From an uncultured Pelagibacteraceae bacterium (lineage in GTDB: Bacteria > Pseudomonadota > Alphaproteobacteria > Pelagibacterales > Pelagibacteraceae): a stretch of DNA of 64,000 nucleotides. The notes below the pieces were generated by a model. That model did not search any database, was not told the origin of the DNA, and was given only the letters and a program-made list of their open reading frames with translations. A program made the position numbers and the translations under genes. Positions 9,637-19,475 of this stretch are shown here, one piece after another. The stretch's first letter is position 1, and every line of letters starts with the position of its first letter. The stretch is from NCBI GenBank assembly GCA_902540235.1, contig CACBLI010000001.1, forward strand, positions 62,001 to 126,000, given 5' to 3'.

Positions 9637-10584
9637 ATGAAATTAACTAAGGAACAGCAACAAGAAATTAGAGATCAACAGTCCCAAGAAAATAAAACCA
9701 AAAGAGTTACAGTTGCTGAGCTTGAAAATATTCTTTATGAGGCTATTCCGATTTTGGATCATGGTTTTATAAGAGTAATTGATTATATGGGTGACGATAC
9801 TTCTATCGTTCAAGCAGCTAGAGTTTCATACGGAAAGGGTACCAAAAAAGTTTCAACTGATGCAGGGCTTATAAAGTACTTGATGAGACATTGGCATAGT
9901 ACTCCATTTGAAATGTGTGAAATAAAGTATCACGTCAAACTTCCGATTTTTATAGCACGTCAATGGATTAGACATAGGACAGCAAACGTAAATGAATATT
10001 CTGCGAGATATTCTATTTTAGATAAAGAGTTTTATTTACCAGCAGTAGAAAATTTAGCTGCACAATCTCAAAGTAATAGACAGGGAAGAGGACACGTTCT
10101 TTCAGGCGATCAAGCAAAAAAAGTTTTAGATTTATTAAAAAAAGATGCAGAACAAACTTATGACAATTATGAAACTATGCTTAATGAAAGATATGATGGC
10201 TCTGTAATCGATGAAAAACAAGTTGGTTTAGCAAGAGAACTAGCAAGGATGAATTTAACACTTAATACTTATACTCAGTGGTATTGGAAAACCGATCTTT
10301 TAAATTTAATGAATTTTTTAAGATTAAGAGCAGATCATCACGCACAATTTGAAATCAGAGCTTATGCCGATGCAATGTTAGAAACTGTTAAAAGATGGGT
10401 ACCAATTACTTATGATGCATTCTTGGATTATAGAGTGGGAGGCACCGAAGTATCCTCAAAAGGTAAAAAAATTATTCAAAAACTTATCAGTGGTGAAAAA
10501 GTAGATGTTGAAAAATCTGGCCTATCAAAAAGAGAATGGAATGAGCTTATGACTGCTTTAGAACTAAAAGATAAAATAATATAA
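9637..10584 (+). CDS. thyX: FAD-dependent thymidylate synthase ThyX
   Basis: Makes dTMP from dUMP using methylene-tetrahydrofolate and reduced FAD. The ThyX signature [15 protein letters not shown] (RHR-x7-S) is present, together with the substrate-binding [11 protein letters not shown] region and [22 protein letters not shown] near the C-terminal part of the core. At 315 residues it is at the long end for the family, with a Gln/Glu/Lys-rich N-terminal extension of about 40 residues. It stands alone between divergent ssrA and convergent mrp. Presence of ThyX implies no need for ThyA. Confidence 0.97.
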   Translation: MKLTKEQQQEIRDQQSQENKTKRVTVAELENILYEAIPILDHGFIRVIDYMGDDTSIVQAARVSYGKGTKKVSTDAGLIKYLMRHWHSTPFEMCEIKYHVKLPIFIARQWIRHRTANVNEYSARYSILDKEFYLPAVENLAAQSQSNRQGRGHVLSGDQAKKVLDLLKKDAEQTYDNYETMLNERYDGSVIDEKQVGLARELARMNLTLNTYTQWYWKTDLLNLMNFLRLRADHHAQFEIRAYADAMLETVKRWVPITYDAFLDYRVGGTEVSSKGKKIIQKLISGEKVDVEKSGLSKREWNELMTALELKDKII

Positions 10585-10605
10585 ATTTAAAATAATTATT
10601 AATTT

Positions 10606-11430
10606 TTAAAAGTAAATTGATTTTATTTTTTTAGCTAAGTTAACATAAATTTGAGATATTTTATTGTTTGGATCACTTTCTACTATAGGCTTTCCTAGAT
10701 CTCCGAATTTACCAACATTTGGATCAATTGGTATTTCAGCCAAAAACTCTTTATTAAATTCTTCTGCTGTTCTTTTAACTCCGCCTTCTCCAAAAATTGC
10801 ATATTTTTTTCCATCATCTCCTGTGAAAGAACTCATGTTATCTATTAGACCTAAAATCTTTACCCCAAGTTTATCAAACATTTTTATTCCTCTCTTAACA
10901 TCTAATAGTGCCACTTCTTGTGGGGTAGATACTATAATTGCTCCATTCATTTCAATGCCTTGAGAAAAAGTTAGTTGGGTATCACCAGTCCCAGGAGGCA
11001 TATCTACAATTATAAAGTCTAAATCTTTCCAATTGACCTGTTGAGTAAACGTTTTAATTGCACTTGTAACCATTGGACCTCTCCATATCATTGGAGTTTT
11101 TTCATCTGTTAAAAAACCTATGGACATACATTGAATATCATATTTGATAACAGGCTCTAACTTTTGACCATCACTTTTTGGTTTCTCATTTATCCCAAAC
11201 ATTTTAGGAATAGAGGGTCCATATATATCAGCGTCCAATAATCCGACTTTACAGCCATTTTGTTTTAAAGCTAAAGCAAGGTTGGTTGCAAAAGTCGATT
11301 TTCCAACACCCCCTTTAGCACTTGAAATTGCGATGGTAAATTTAGTTCCGCTAATTGGCTTCTTTTCACGTGAGCTTCCACTCAGTTTTTTTCTCATTGC
11401 GTCACTTAATTCTGGCTTTTCCTTTGGCAT
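10606..11430 (-). CDS. mrp: Mrp/ApbC-family P-loop ATPase (iron-sulfur carrier type)
   Basis: A 274-residue deviant-Walker-A ATPase of the MinD/Mrp group: SSAKGGVGKSTFATNLA, LLDADIYGPSIPKMF, IIVDMPPGTGDTQLT and STPQEVALLDV. Homologues carry and transfer Fe-S clusters. Two features differ from the best-studied members. The N-terminal MIP18/DUF59 domain is replaced by a 30-residue Lys/Ser-rich tail, and the usual CxxC near the C-terminus is missing: the NMSSFTGDDGKKYAIFGEGG segment has no cysteine. Cluster binding by the normal dimer-bridging cysteines is therefore doubtful. It is convergent with thyX and divergent from hflK. Confidence 0.88.
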   Translation of the reverse strand: MPKEKPELSDAMRKKLSGSSREKKPISGTKFTIAISSAKGGVGKSTFATNLALALKQNGCKVGLLDADIYGPSIPKMFGINEKPKSDGQKLEPVIKYDIQCMSIGFLTDEKTPMIWRGPMVTSAIKTFTQQVNWKDLDFIIVDMPPGTGDTQLTFSQGIEMNGAIIVSTPQEVALLDVKRGIKMFDKLGVKILGLIDNMSSFTGDDGKKYAIFGEGGVKRTAEEFNKEFLAEIPIDPNVGKFGDLGKPIVESDPNNKISQIYVNLAKKIKSIYF

Positions 11431-11482
11431 TTGATGATCTTACCTTGTTTTTCTATATAAAGACATTATATAGATTGGCACT

Positions 11483-12589
11483 ATGCCAGATGATTTTAGA
11501 CAAAGTGGTGGAAGCCCATGGGGTAAGCCTCCAGGAGGAGGTGGAAGTGGAAATGGTTCAGGCAGAGGTCCAACTCCACCAGATATTGATAAAATCATTA
11601 GAGAATTTCAGGAAAAATTAAAAAAATTTTTACCAGGCGGAAGTTCATCAGGGGGAAAACAAGCGGTATTAGTTTTAATTATTCTAGGTTTTGTTTGGTT
11701 AGCAAGTGGTCTGTACAGAGTACTACCAGATGAACAAGGAGTGGTTTTAAGATTTGGAAAGTTTGTAAAAACCACTCAACCAGGATTAAATTATCATATA
11801 CCTTTTCCAGTAGAGTCTGTGCTAACCCCAAAAGTTACTAAGGTTAACAGAATAGATATAGGTTTTAGATCTGAAAGAGACAGTGGATTTTCTTCTCAAG
11901 GAGGTGTTGCTGATGTTCCACAAGAAAGCTTAATGTTAACAGGAGATGAAAATATAGTTAACATAGATTTTTCTGTCTTTTGGGTGATTAAAGATGCGGG
12001 AAATTTTTTATTTAAAATTCAAGATCCAGAAGGTACTGTAAAAGCTGCAGCTGAAACTGCAATGAGAGAAGTTATTGCCCGATCAGATATTCAACCTATT
12101 CTTACAGAGGGCAGATCTTTAATAGAAACGGATACACAAGAAATAATTCAAAAAATTTTGGATGAATACACAAGTGGTATTCAAATCACTCAAGTTCAAA
12201 CCCAAAAAGCCGATCCACCAGATCAAGTAATTGATGCCTTTAGGGATGTTCAAGCTGCGAGAGCTGACATGGAAAGATCTAAAAACGAAGCTGAGGCATA
12301 CGCAAATGATGTAATACCAAGAGCTCGGGGTGAAGCTGCAAAAATATTGCAAGCTGCTGAAGCATATAAAAAAGAAGTTGTTGCAAAAGCAGAGGGTGAA
12401 GCAAGTAGATTTTTAGCGATTTATAATGAATATAAAAATGCAAAATCAGTAACACAAGAAAGAATGTATTTAGAAACAATGGAAAAAGTTTTAGCAGACA
12501 TAGATAAAGTAATTATAGAAAAGAATGCCGGCTCTGGTGTAGTGCCGTATTTACCACTGCCTGAATTAAAAAAGAAAGTGACTAATTAA
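11483..12589 (+). CDS. hflK: HflK, SPFH-domain regulator of FtsH protease
   Basis: A 368-residue inner-membrane SPFH protein. It has a Gly/Pro-rich cytoplasmic start (PWGKPPGGGGSGNGSG), one membrane helix at about residues 55-75 (AVLVLIILGFVWLASGLYRV), then the band-7 domain with DEQGVVLRFGKFVKTTQPGLN and a long Ala/Glu-rich coiled region. With HflC it forms a periplasmic cage around FtsH. hflC starts 3 bases after its stop, and the order hflK-hflC-DUF2065-degP groups membrane protein quality-control functions. Confidence 0.96.
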   Translation: MPDDFRQSGGSPWGKPPGGGGSGNGSGRGPTPPDIDKIIREFQEKLKKFLPGGSSSGGKQAVLVLIILGFVWLASGLYRVLPDEQGVVLRFGKFVKTTQPGLNYHIPFPVESVLTPKVTKVNRIDIGFRSERDSGFSSQGGVADVPQESLMLTGDENIVNIDFSVFWVIKDAGNFLFKIQDPEGTVKAAAETAMREVIARSDIQPILTEGRSLIETDTQEIIQKILDEYTSGIQITQVQTQKADPPDQVIDAFRDVQAARADMERSKNEAEAYANDVIPRARGEAAKILQAAEAYKKEVVAKAEGEASRFLAIYNEYKNAKSVTQERMYLETMEKVLADIDKVIIEKNAGSGVVPYLPLPELKKKVTN

Positions 12590-12592
12590 TAT

Positions 12593-13465
12593 ATGAATAT
12601 GGGAAAAGTTATTGCTGGTATAAGTGTTGCAATTGCAGCTACATTATTTTTTTCAATTTTTATTGTAAAAGAAGTAAATCAAGCTATCGTTTTACAGTTT
12701 GGTGATCCAAAAAGAATAATTGTAAAACCAGGTTTAAATTTTAAAATTCCATTTATCCAAAATGTAGTTTTTTTAGATAAGAGAATTTTAAACTTAGATA
12801 CTCCACCAGAAGAGGTAATTGCCTCAGATCAAAAGAGATTAATTGTGGATGCTTTTGCAAGATTTCAAATAGTTGATCCTTTAAAGTTTTATATTTCTGT
12901 GGGTAATGAACGGGTTGCTAGATCAAGATTAGCAACAATTATCAATTCAAGAATTAGAAATGTCTTAGGTCAGCAAGAACTTCAAACTTTATTATCTGAA
13001 GATAGAACAAAACAAATGGCTTTAATTCAAGAGGGAGTTAATAATGAAGCTGAGAACTTTGGGATAAAAATTAACGATGTCCGAATAAAAAGAGCTGATC
13101 TTCCTCAAGCAAACAGTGATGCAATCTTTAGAAGAATGCAAACTGAAAGGGAAAGAGAAGCAAAAGAATTTAGAGCAAGAGGTGCAGAGATGGCTGTAAC
13201 GATTACTTCAACAGCGGATAAAGAAGTAACTGTCATCTTAGCTGACGCACAAAAGAAATCAGAAATTATGAAAGGTGAAGGTGATGGTAAGAGAAATAAT
13301 ATATTTGCTAGCGCCTTTGGCCAAGATCCAGAATTCTTTGCATTTTATCGAGCAATGCAAGCATATGAAAAAGCTTTAATTGGTGGTGAAACATCTTTGA
13401 TTTTATCACCTGACAGTGAGTTTTTTAAATTCTTTGGGAATATAAAGCAGCCCCAATCTAATTAA
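12593..13465 (+). CDS. hflC: HflC, SPFH-domain regulator of FtsH protease
   Basis: Partner of HflK (290 residues). A single membrane helix near residues 6-26 is followed by the SPFH core with EVNQAIVLQFGDPKRIIVKPGLNF-like sequence, and by the characteristic RMQTEREREAKEFRARGAE stretch near residue 185. Two ATGs, at 12593 and 12599, are both usable. The very short spacing to hflK indicates translational coupling and equal synthesis of the two subunits. Confidence 0.96.
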   Translation: MNMGKVIAGISVAIAATLFFSIFIVKEVNQAIVLQFGDPKRIIVKPGLNFKIPFIQNVVFLDKRILNLDTPPEEVIASDQKRLIVDAFARFQIVDPLKFYISVGNERVARSRLATIINSRIRNVLGQQELQTLLSEDRTKQMALIQEGVNNEAENFGIKINDVRIKRADLPQANSDAIFRRMQTEREREAKEFRARGAEMAVTITSTADKEVTVILADAQKKSEIMKGEGDGKRNNIFASAFGQDPEFFAFYRAMQAYEKALIGGETSLILSPDSEFFKFFGNIKQPQSN

Positions 13466-13471
13466 ACTTTG

Positions 13472-13657
13472 ATGAGGGAATTGATCATAGCTTTTGGTCT
13501 ATTCTTATTTATAGAGGGTCTTTTATATGCCATATTTCCAGCAAAAATGAAAAGTATGTTAAAAAAATTGGAATTAATTAATGATAGTCAGCTTAGAAGT
13601 GCTGGACTAATTTTTGCATTAATTGGGTTTATCATTATTTATTTCATCAAAAGCTAA
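13472..13657 (+). CDS. DUF2065 small membrane protein
   Basis: A 61-residue protein with two hydrophobic helices (about residues 3-20 and 43-59) and the typical family features: GLxLFIEGLLYAIFPAKMKSM early, and LRSAGLIFALIGFIIIYF at the end. A TTG one codon earlier (13469) is an alternative start, but the ATG at 13472 is preferred. Members are regularly found between hflC and a degP-type protease in proteobacteria. Function is unknown; context suggests a role with the HflKC/FtsH complex. Confidence 0.85.
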   Translation: MRELIIAFGLFLFIEGLLYAIFPAKMKSMLKKLELINDSQLRSAGLIFALIGFIIIYFIKS

Positions 13658-13658
13658 T

Positions 13659-15065
13659 ATGAATAAATTAAAAACATTCTTTGTAACAACTCTATTAATT
13701 TTAAGTGTCCAGGCAAAATCTTTCTCTAAAGAAATACCAGGTTCATTTGCCGATTTAGCAGAAAAATTAATGCCGTCAGTTGTCAATATTTCTACTACAA
13801 CGACAATTACAACTCAATCAAATCCATTTCCTTTCCAATTTCCACCAGGTTCACCGTTTGAAGATATGTTTAAAGAATTTGGTGCACCTCAAGAAAGAAA
13901 ATCCTCAGCTCTAGGATCAGGATTTATTATAGATGAAAAAGGTATAGTGGTTACTAATAATCACGTAATTCAAGATGCAGAGGATATAATTATAAGAGTG
14001 AATGGAGATAAAGAATTTAAGGCAAAAGTAATAGGCTCTGATCCGTTATCAGATATTGCTATTTTACAATTAGAAACAAATGAAAAGTTTATCCCAGTAA
14101 AGTTTGGTAATTCTGATAAAGCAAGAATAGGAGATTGGGTTATTGCAATTGGCAATCCCTTTGGTTTAGGTGGAACGGTAACTTCAGGAATAATTTCTGC
14201 TAGAAATAGATCAATAGGTCTATCAAGATATGAGGATTACATACAAACCGATGCATCAATAAATTCAGGAAACTCTGGGGGTCCTTTATTTGATATGAAT
14301 GGAGATGTTATTGGAATTAATACAGCTATTTTTGGAAGGAGTGGCTCAATTGGAATAGGTTTTTCTATTCCATCTAATAGTGCAAAAATTGTAATTGACC
14401 AATTAATTGAATTTGGTGAGACAAAAAGAGGATGGTTAGGAGTAAGAATTCAAGATGTTACAAAAGAAATTGCTCAGGTAGAAAAATTAGATGAACCACG
14501 AGGTGCACTTGTTGCTAGTGTTGCTGAAAACAGCCCATCAGATAAAGCAGGAGTTAAAGCTGGAGATATTATTTTAGAATTCAACGGTGAAAAAATTAAA
14601 GTAATGAAAGAACTTCCAATGATAGTTGCAAGAACAGAAGTTGGCAAAAAAGTAAAAGTAAAAATTTGGCGAGATAAAAAAGAGATAACTAAAACTATTA
14701 CACTTGGAAGGCTAGAGACATCAGAAGACTTTAAAGTTGCAGAAAAAAAAGCTAAACCCAAGGAAACAAGAATAGAGAAATTAAAAATAATAGTAAGAGA
14801 ACTTAATAAAGAAGACATCAAAAATAGAAATTTACCAAATCAAACTTCTGGTTTAGTAATAACTCAAATCGAAGCTGATAGTCCTTTAGCAAAATCGCTT
14901 GATATAAATAGTATAATTTTAGAAGCTCAAAAAAAGAAAATAAGATCAGTAGATGATTTAAATCAAGCTTTAGATCAAGTGTTAAAAACAAGTGAAAAAA
15001 CTTTGTTATTAGTTATCTATAATAGTCAAAATCAAAGAAGATATATTGGTGTCAAATTGAATTAG
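13659..15065 (+). CDS. degP: Periplasmic Do/DegP-family serine protease with two PDZ domains
   Basis: A 468-residue HtrA-type protease. The N-terminal signal peptide is about 23 residues. The trypsin-like domain has His102 (TNNHVIQ), Asp132 (DPLSDIAIL) and Ser206 (NSGNSGGPLF). PDZ1 starts near residue 255 (GWLGVRIQDVT), and a shorter second PDZ-like region runs to the end. It degrades or refolds damaged envelope proteins. The start is taken as ATG 13659, just after the DUF2065 stop; an earlier in-frame start would lie inside DUF2065 and spoil the signal peptide. DegP, DegQ and MucD types cannot be separated from sequence alone. Confidence 0.94.
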   Translation: MNKLKTFFVTTLLILSVQAKSFSKEIPGSFADLAEKLMPSVVNISTTTTITTQSNPFPFQFPPGSPFEDMFKEFGAPQERKSSALGSGFIIDEKGIVVTNNHVIQDAEDIIIRVNGDKEFKAKVIGSDPLSDIAILQLETNEKFIPVKFGNSDKARIGDWVIAIGNPFGLGGTVTSGIISARNRSIGLSRYEDYIQTDASINSGNSGGPLFDMNGDVIGINTAIFGRSGSIGIGFSIPSNSAKIVIDQLIEFGETKRGWLGVRIQDVTKEIAQVEKLDEPRGALVASVAENSPSDKAGVKAGDIILEFNGEKIKVMKELPMIVARTEVGKKVKVKIWRDKKEITKTITLGRLETSEDFKVAEKKAKPKETRIEKLKIIVRELNKEDIKNRNLPNQTSGLVITQIEADSPLAKSLDINSIILEAQKKKIRSVDDLNQALDQVLKTSEKTLLLVIYNSQNQRRYIGVKLN

Positions 15066-15068
15066 TTT

Positions 15069-15977
15069 ATGGATTTAAAATCCAAAATTATTTTAATTTA
15101 TGGTCCAACGGCATCTGGAAAATCTAGTTTTGCTATCAAACTTTCAAAAAAAATTAATGGTGAAATTATTAATGCAGATAGCATGCAAGTTTATAAAGAA
15201 CTTAAAGTCTTGTCAGCAAGACCCTCTAAAAATGAATACAAAAAAATAAAACACCATCTTTTTGGATTTCACACTGTTAAAAAAAAATTTTCTACTGGTG
15301 ATTGGCTAAAATTAGCCAACCAAAAAATTTTAGATGTAAAAAAAAGAAAAAAAGTTCCAATTCTAGTAGGAGGTACAGGTTTATATTTTAAATCTTTAAC
15401 GGATGGTTTAGTGAGTATTCCAAATATTCCAATTAAATTTAGACAAAAAGTAAGGTCTTTGCACAAAAAATTAGGGAGTAAAAAATTTTTTTCAAAATTG
15501 ATTAAGCTTGATCCATTAGTCAAAAAACGAATTAAATCTTCTGATACTCAAAGATCAATAAGAGCATTTGAAGTAAAATCTCATACTAAAAAATCAATTT
15601 ACCTATGGTTTGAAAAAACAAAGTCAAACTATCAACAAAAGGATTTTTATAAAATTTATATAGATTTTCCTAAAGACAAATTGATAGAGAGAATACATTT
15701 TAGGGCTCAAGAAATGTTAAAAAAAGGGGCAATTTCAGAGGTAAAAAAATTTAATAGCCTCAAAGTCAGAAATGATAAAACGGCCTATAAAGCTATAGGT
15801 ATTAGAGAAGTAAATGAGTATCTTCAAAAAAAAATTAAAATTGCTCAGGTTATTGAAAAAATATCAATAAAGACAAGACAATACGCCAAAAGACAAAGGA
15901 CATGGGCAAACGGGAATATGCAAAATTGGAACAAAATAAATCCAATGCAGTTAACTGACTTTCTAAAAAAGATTTAG
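15069..15977 (+). CDS. miaA: tRNA dimethylallyltransferase MiaA
   Basis: Adds the isopentenyl group to A37 of tRNAs that read codons starting with U. The P-loop GPTASGKSSFA is at residues 11-21, followed by NADSMQVYKELKVLSARPS and the GTGLYFKSL segment. A Lys-rich insertion domain and a C-terminal TRQYAKRQRTW motif, typical of the family, are present. Length (302) is normal. It follows degP by 3 bases and probably closes that operon. Confidence 0.96.
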   Translation: MDLKSKIILIYGPTASGKSSFAIKLSKKINGEIINADSMQVYKELKVLSARPSKNEYKKIKHHLFGFHTVKKKFSTGDWLKLANQKILDVKKRKKVPILVGGTGLYFKSLTDGLVSIPNIPIKFRQKVRSLHKKLGSKKFFSKLIKLDPLVKKRIKSSDTQRSIRAFEVKSHTKKSIYLWFEKTKSNYQQKDFYKIYIDFPKDKLIERIHFRAQEMLKKGAISEVKKFNSLKVRNDKTAYKAIGIREVNEYLQKKIKIAQVIEKISIKTRQYAKRQRTWANGNMQNWNKINPMQLTDFLKKI

Positions 15978-15994
15978 ATATTACCTACTTAGTC

Positions 15995-16024
15995 TTGACC
16001 AATTAGCACAACTTCAGCTAGATT
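15995..16024 (+). promoter_or_regulatory. Possible promoter upstream of ilvB
   Basis: TTGACC (15995-16000) and TAGATT (16019-16024) are separated by 18 bases in the 53-base gap after miaA. The predicted start of transcription falls at or next to the ilvB ATG, which would give a leaderless mRNA. No Shine-Dalgarno sequence is seen before that ATG. Confidence 0.3.
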
Positions 16025-16030
16025 GGTTTA

Positions 16031-17797
16031 ATGTCAAAATTATATTCAGGAGCTGAAATTGTATTTAAATGTCTTGAAGATCAAGATGTTGAATTTATTT
16101 TTGGTTATCCTGGTGGAGCAGTTTTACCTATTTATGATGAGTTAAAAAACCATTCATCAATCAAACATATATTAGTTAGACATGAACAAGGGGCAGGACA
16201 TGCTGCAGAAGGTTATGCAAGATCATCAGGTAAACCTGGTATAGTTTTAGTTACTTCAGGACCAGGCGCAACTAATGTTGTCACAGCATTAACAGATGCT
16301 TATATGGACTCGGTTCCTTTAATTTGTATTTCGGGACAAGTGCCAACACATTTAATTGGTACAGATGCCTTTCAAGAATGTGATACAACTGGCATCACAA
16401 GACCTTGTACTAAACATAATTGGTTAGTAAAAGATATAAAAGATTTACCAAAAATTTTACATGAAGCATTTGAGGTTGCTACAACTGGTCGACCAGGACC
16501 AGTGTTAGTTGATATTCCAAAAGATATTCAATTTGCAAAGACAAACTATTCAAAACCAAAAAAGATAAAAAAAGTAAATGGCAAGTCTCATAACAAATTT
16601 ACTCAGAATGAAATTAATGAATTAATTAATTTAATTTCAAAAGCAAAAAAGCCAATGATTTATACTGGAGGTGGTGTTATAAACTCTGGACCAAAAGCAA
16701 GCGAAGCATTAAGAGAATTTGTAAGACTAGTAGGTTTTCCTATTACATCTACACTTCAAGGTTTGGGAGCGTTCCCAGGTGATGACAATCAATTTATTGG
16801 AATGTTGGGAATGCATGGAACTTATGAAGCAAACAATGCAATGCACGATTGTGATTTGTTAATTAATATTGGGGCTAGATTTGATGACAGAATAACTGGT
16901 AAGATCGACGAGTTTTCACCTAAATCAAAAAAAGTTCATATTGATATTGATCCATCATCAATTAATAAGATTATTAAAGTAGATTTAGCTATAGTTGGTG
17001 ATGTAAACGAGGTTTTAAAATCGACTATAAAAAAGATTAATCAAAAACAAAATGGTATTAAAGTTTCAAATAAACAAAAAATATCAAAATGGTGGGAACA
17101 AATACAAAAATGGCGTGAGAAAGATTCTTTAGGGTTTATCAATAGTGATAAAACTATAAAACCTCAACATGCTGTACAAAGATTATATGAACTCACAAAA
17201 TCTCAAGATACTTTTATAACTACAGAAGTGGGTCAACATCAAATGTGGGCGGCACAACACTATAAGTTTAATAAACCAAATAGATGGATGACATCAGGGG
17301 GCCTTGGGACTATGGGCTATGGACTTCCAGCGGCTGTAGGTGTTCAAATTGCACACCCAGATAAACTAGTTATAGATATTGCAGGAGAAGCTTCTGTTTT
17401 AATGACGATGCAGGAAATGTCCACTGCAGTTCAATATAATTTACCGATTAAGATATTTGTCTTGAATAATCAGTATATGGGAATGGTTAGACAGTGGCAG
17501 GAATTACTTCATGAAAAAAATTACTCTGAGAGTTATTCTGAGGCATTACCCGATTTTGTAAAATTAGCTGAGGCCTATGGTTGTAAAGGTATTAAAGCCT
17601 CTAATCCTCAGGAACTTGATGAAAAAATAAAAGAAATGATTAACCATAAAGGTCCAGTAATTTTTGACTGCCAGGTAGACCCAAATGAAAATTGTTTCCC
17701 AATGATTCCATCAGGTAAACCACATAATCAAATGATTTTAGGACCTAATGATAAGGAAGAAAATAAAATTACTGGAAAAGGAAAAGCTCTAGTTTAA
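16031..17797 (+). CDS. ilvB: Acetolactate synthase, large (catalytic) subunit
   Basis: ThDP-dependent first common enzyme of valine/leucine and isoleucine synthesis (588 residues). The catalytic glutamate is in RHEQGAGHAAEGYAR. The central FAD-binding region shows GMLGMHGTYEAN and NIGARFDDRITGK. The C-terminal ThDP motif spans GEASVLMTMQEM to FVLNNQYMGMVRQWQ; GEAS replaces the more usual GDGS or GDAS. Its stop overlaps the ilvN start by one base (TAATG), giving tight coupling to the regulatory subunit. Confidence 0.97.
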   Translation: MSKLYSGAEIVFKCLEDQDVEFIFGYPGGAVLPIYDELKNHSSIKHILVRHEQGAGHAAEGYARSSGKPGIVLVTSGPGATNVVTALTDAYMDSVPLICISGQVPTHLIGTDAFQECDTTGITRPCTKHNWLVKDIKDLPKILHEAFEVATTGRPGPVLVDIPKDIQFAKTNYSKPKKIKKVNGKSHNKFTQNEINELINLISKAKKPMIYTGGGVINSGPKASEALREFVRLVGFPITSTLQGLGAFPGDDNQFIGMLGMHGTYEANNAMHDCDLLINIGARFDDRITGKIDEFSPKSKKVHIDIDPSSINKIIKVDLAIVGDVNEVLKSTIKKINQKQNGIKVSNKQKISKWWEQIQKWREKDSLGFINSDKTIKPQHAVQRLYELTKSQDTFITTEVGQHQMWAAQHYKFNKPNRWMTSGGLGTMGYGLPAAVGVQIAHPDKLVIDIAGEASVLMTMQEMSTAVQYNLPIKIFVLNNQYMGMVRQWQELLHEKNYSESYSEALPDFVKLAEAYGCKGIKASNPQELDEKIKEMINHKGPVIFDCQVDPNENCFPMIPSGKPHNQMILGPNDKEENKITGKGKALV

Positions 17798-18345
17798 TGG
17801 CAAATCCAAAATCAGCATACAGCATACCAACAAAAAAAGGTAAACCAGATACACACATTATTGTGGTGTGGGTAGACAATGAAGCTGGTGTATTAGCAAG
17901 AGTGGTCGGATTATTTTCTGGAAGAGGGTATAATATTGAATCTTTAGCAGTAGCTGAAATCGATGCAGCAAAAAATATTTCCAGAATAACAATAGTAACC
18001 ACTGGAACACCTCAAGTAATTGACCAAATAAAATTGCAATTAAAAAAATTAGTTCCTGTTCATAAAGTAGCGGATTTTAAAAGGGAAGATAAAAAAGTAA
18101 TATTTAAAGAAATGGCTTTACTAAAGGTTGTGGGAAAGAAAAAAAAGATAGAAAAATGCCTTAAAGCATGTAAAACCTACAATCCAGTTATATTGGATAA
18201 ATCGAGCAAGTCAGTCGTTATTCAAATCACTGCATTAAGACGTGAAATAGACAAAATGAGTAAAAAATTAAAATCTCTTGGCTTAATAAGCACCTCCAGA
18301 ACAGGTGCAATTGCAATGACCAGAGGAGCAGACGTTTTTAAATAA
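17797..18345 (+). CDS. ilvN: Acetolactate synthase, small (regulatory) subunit
   Basis: A 182-residue ACT-domain subunit that activates IlvB and confers valine feedback control. The ACT region spans residues 22-95 (VWVDNEAGVLARVVGLFSGRGYNIESL). A C-terminal domain ends in GLISTSRTGAIAMTRG, matching the long IlvH/IlvN type. It is in an operon with ilvB (1-base overlap) and ilvC (18 bases downstream). Confidence 0.96.
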   Translation: MANPKSAYSIPTKKGKPDTHIIVVWVDNEAGVLARVVGLFSGRGYNIESLAVAEIDAAKNISRITIVTTGTPQVIDQIKLQLKKLVPVHKVADFKREDKKVIFKEMALLKVVGKKKKIEKCLKACKTYNPVILDKSSKSVVIQITALRREIDKMSKKLKSLGLISTSRTGAIAMTRGADVFK

Positions 18346-18360
18346 TTAAAGAGGAGATAA

Positions 18361-19386
<1,026 letters not shown>

Positions 19387-19424
19387 TTTCTAGTCTCATA
19401 ATAGGCAAAATTGGGTAATTTATT

Positions 19425-19452
19425 TTGCAATCTAAACGATAGGTTGTATATT
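19425..19452 (+). promoter_or_regulatory. Probable promoter of leuA-mreB region
   Basis: TTGCAA (19425-19430), a 16-base spacer, then TATATT (19447-19452). Transcription would begin near 19459. This excludes the in-frame TTG at 19458 as a start codon and supports the ATG at 19476 for leuA. Confidence 0.45.
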
Positions 19453-19475
19453 CCATTTTGAAAAATAATTTACAT

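Noticed and set aside
11355-11621. 88-codon forward ORF overlapping mrp and hflK
   Set aside because: Overlaps the starts of both mrp (opposite strand) and hflK (another frame). The two flanking genes have clear family matches, so this frame is incidental.
15978-16030. Leader-peptide attenuator for the ilv operon
   Set aside because: The gap is only 53 bases, with no branched-chain-rich leader ORF and no terminator hairpin.
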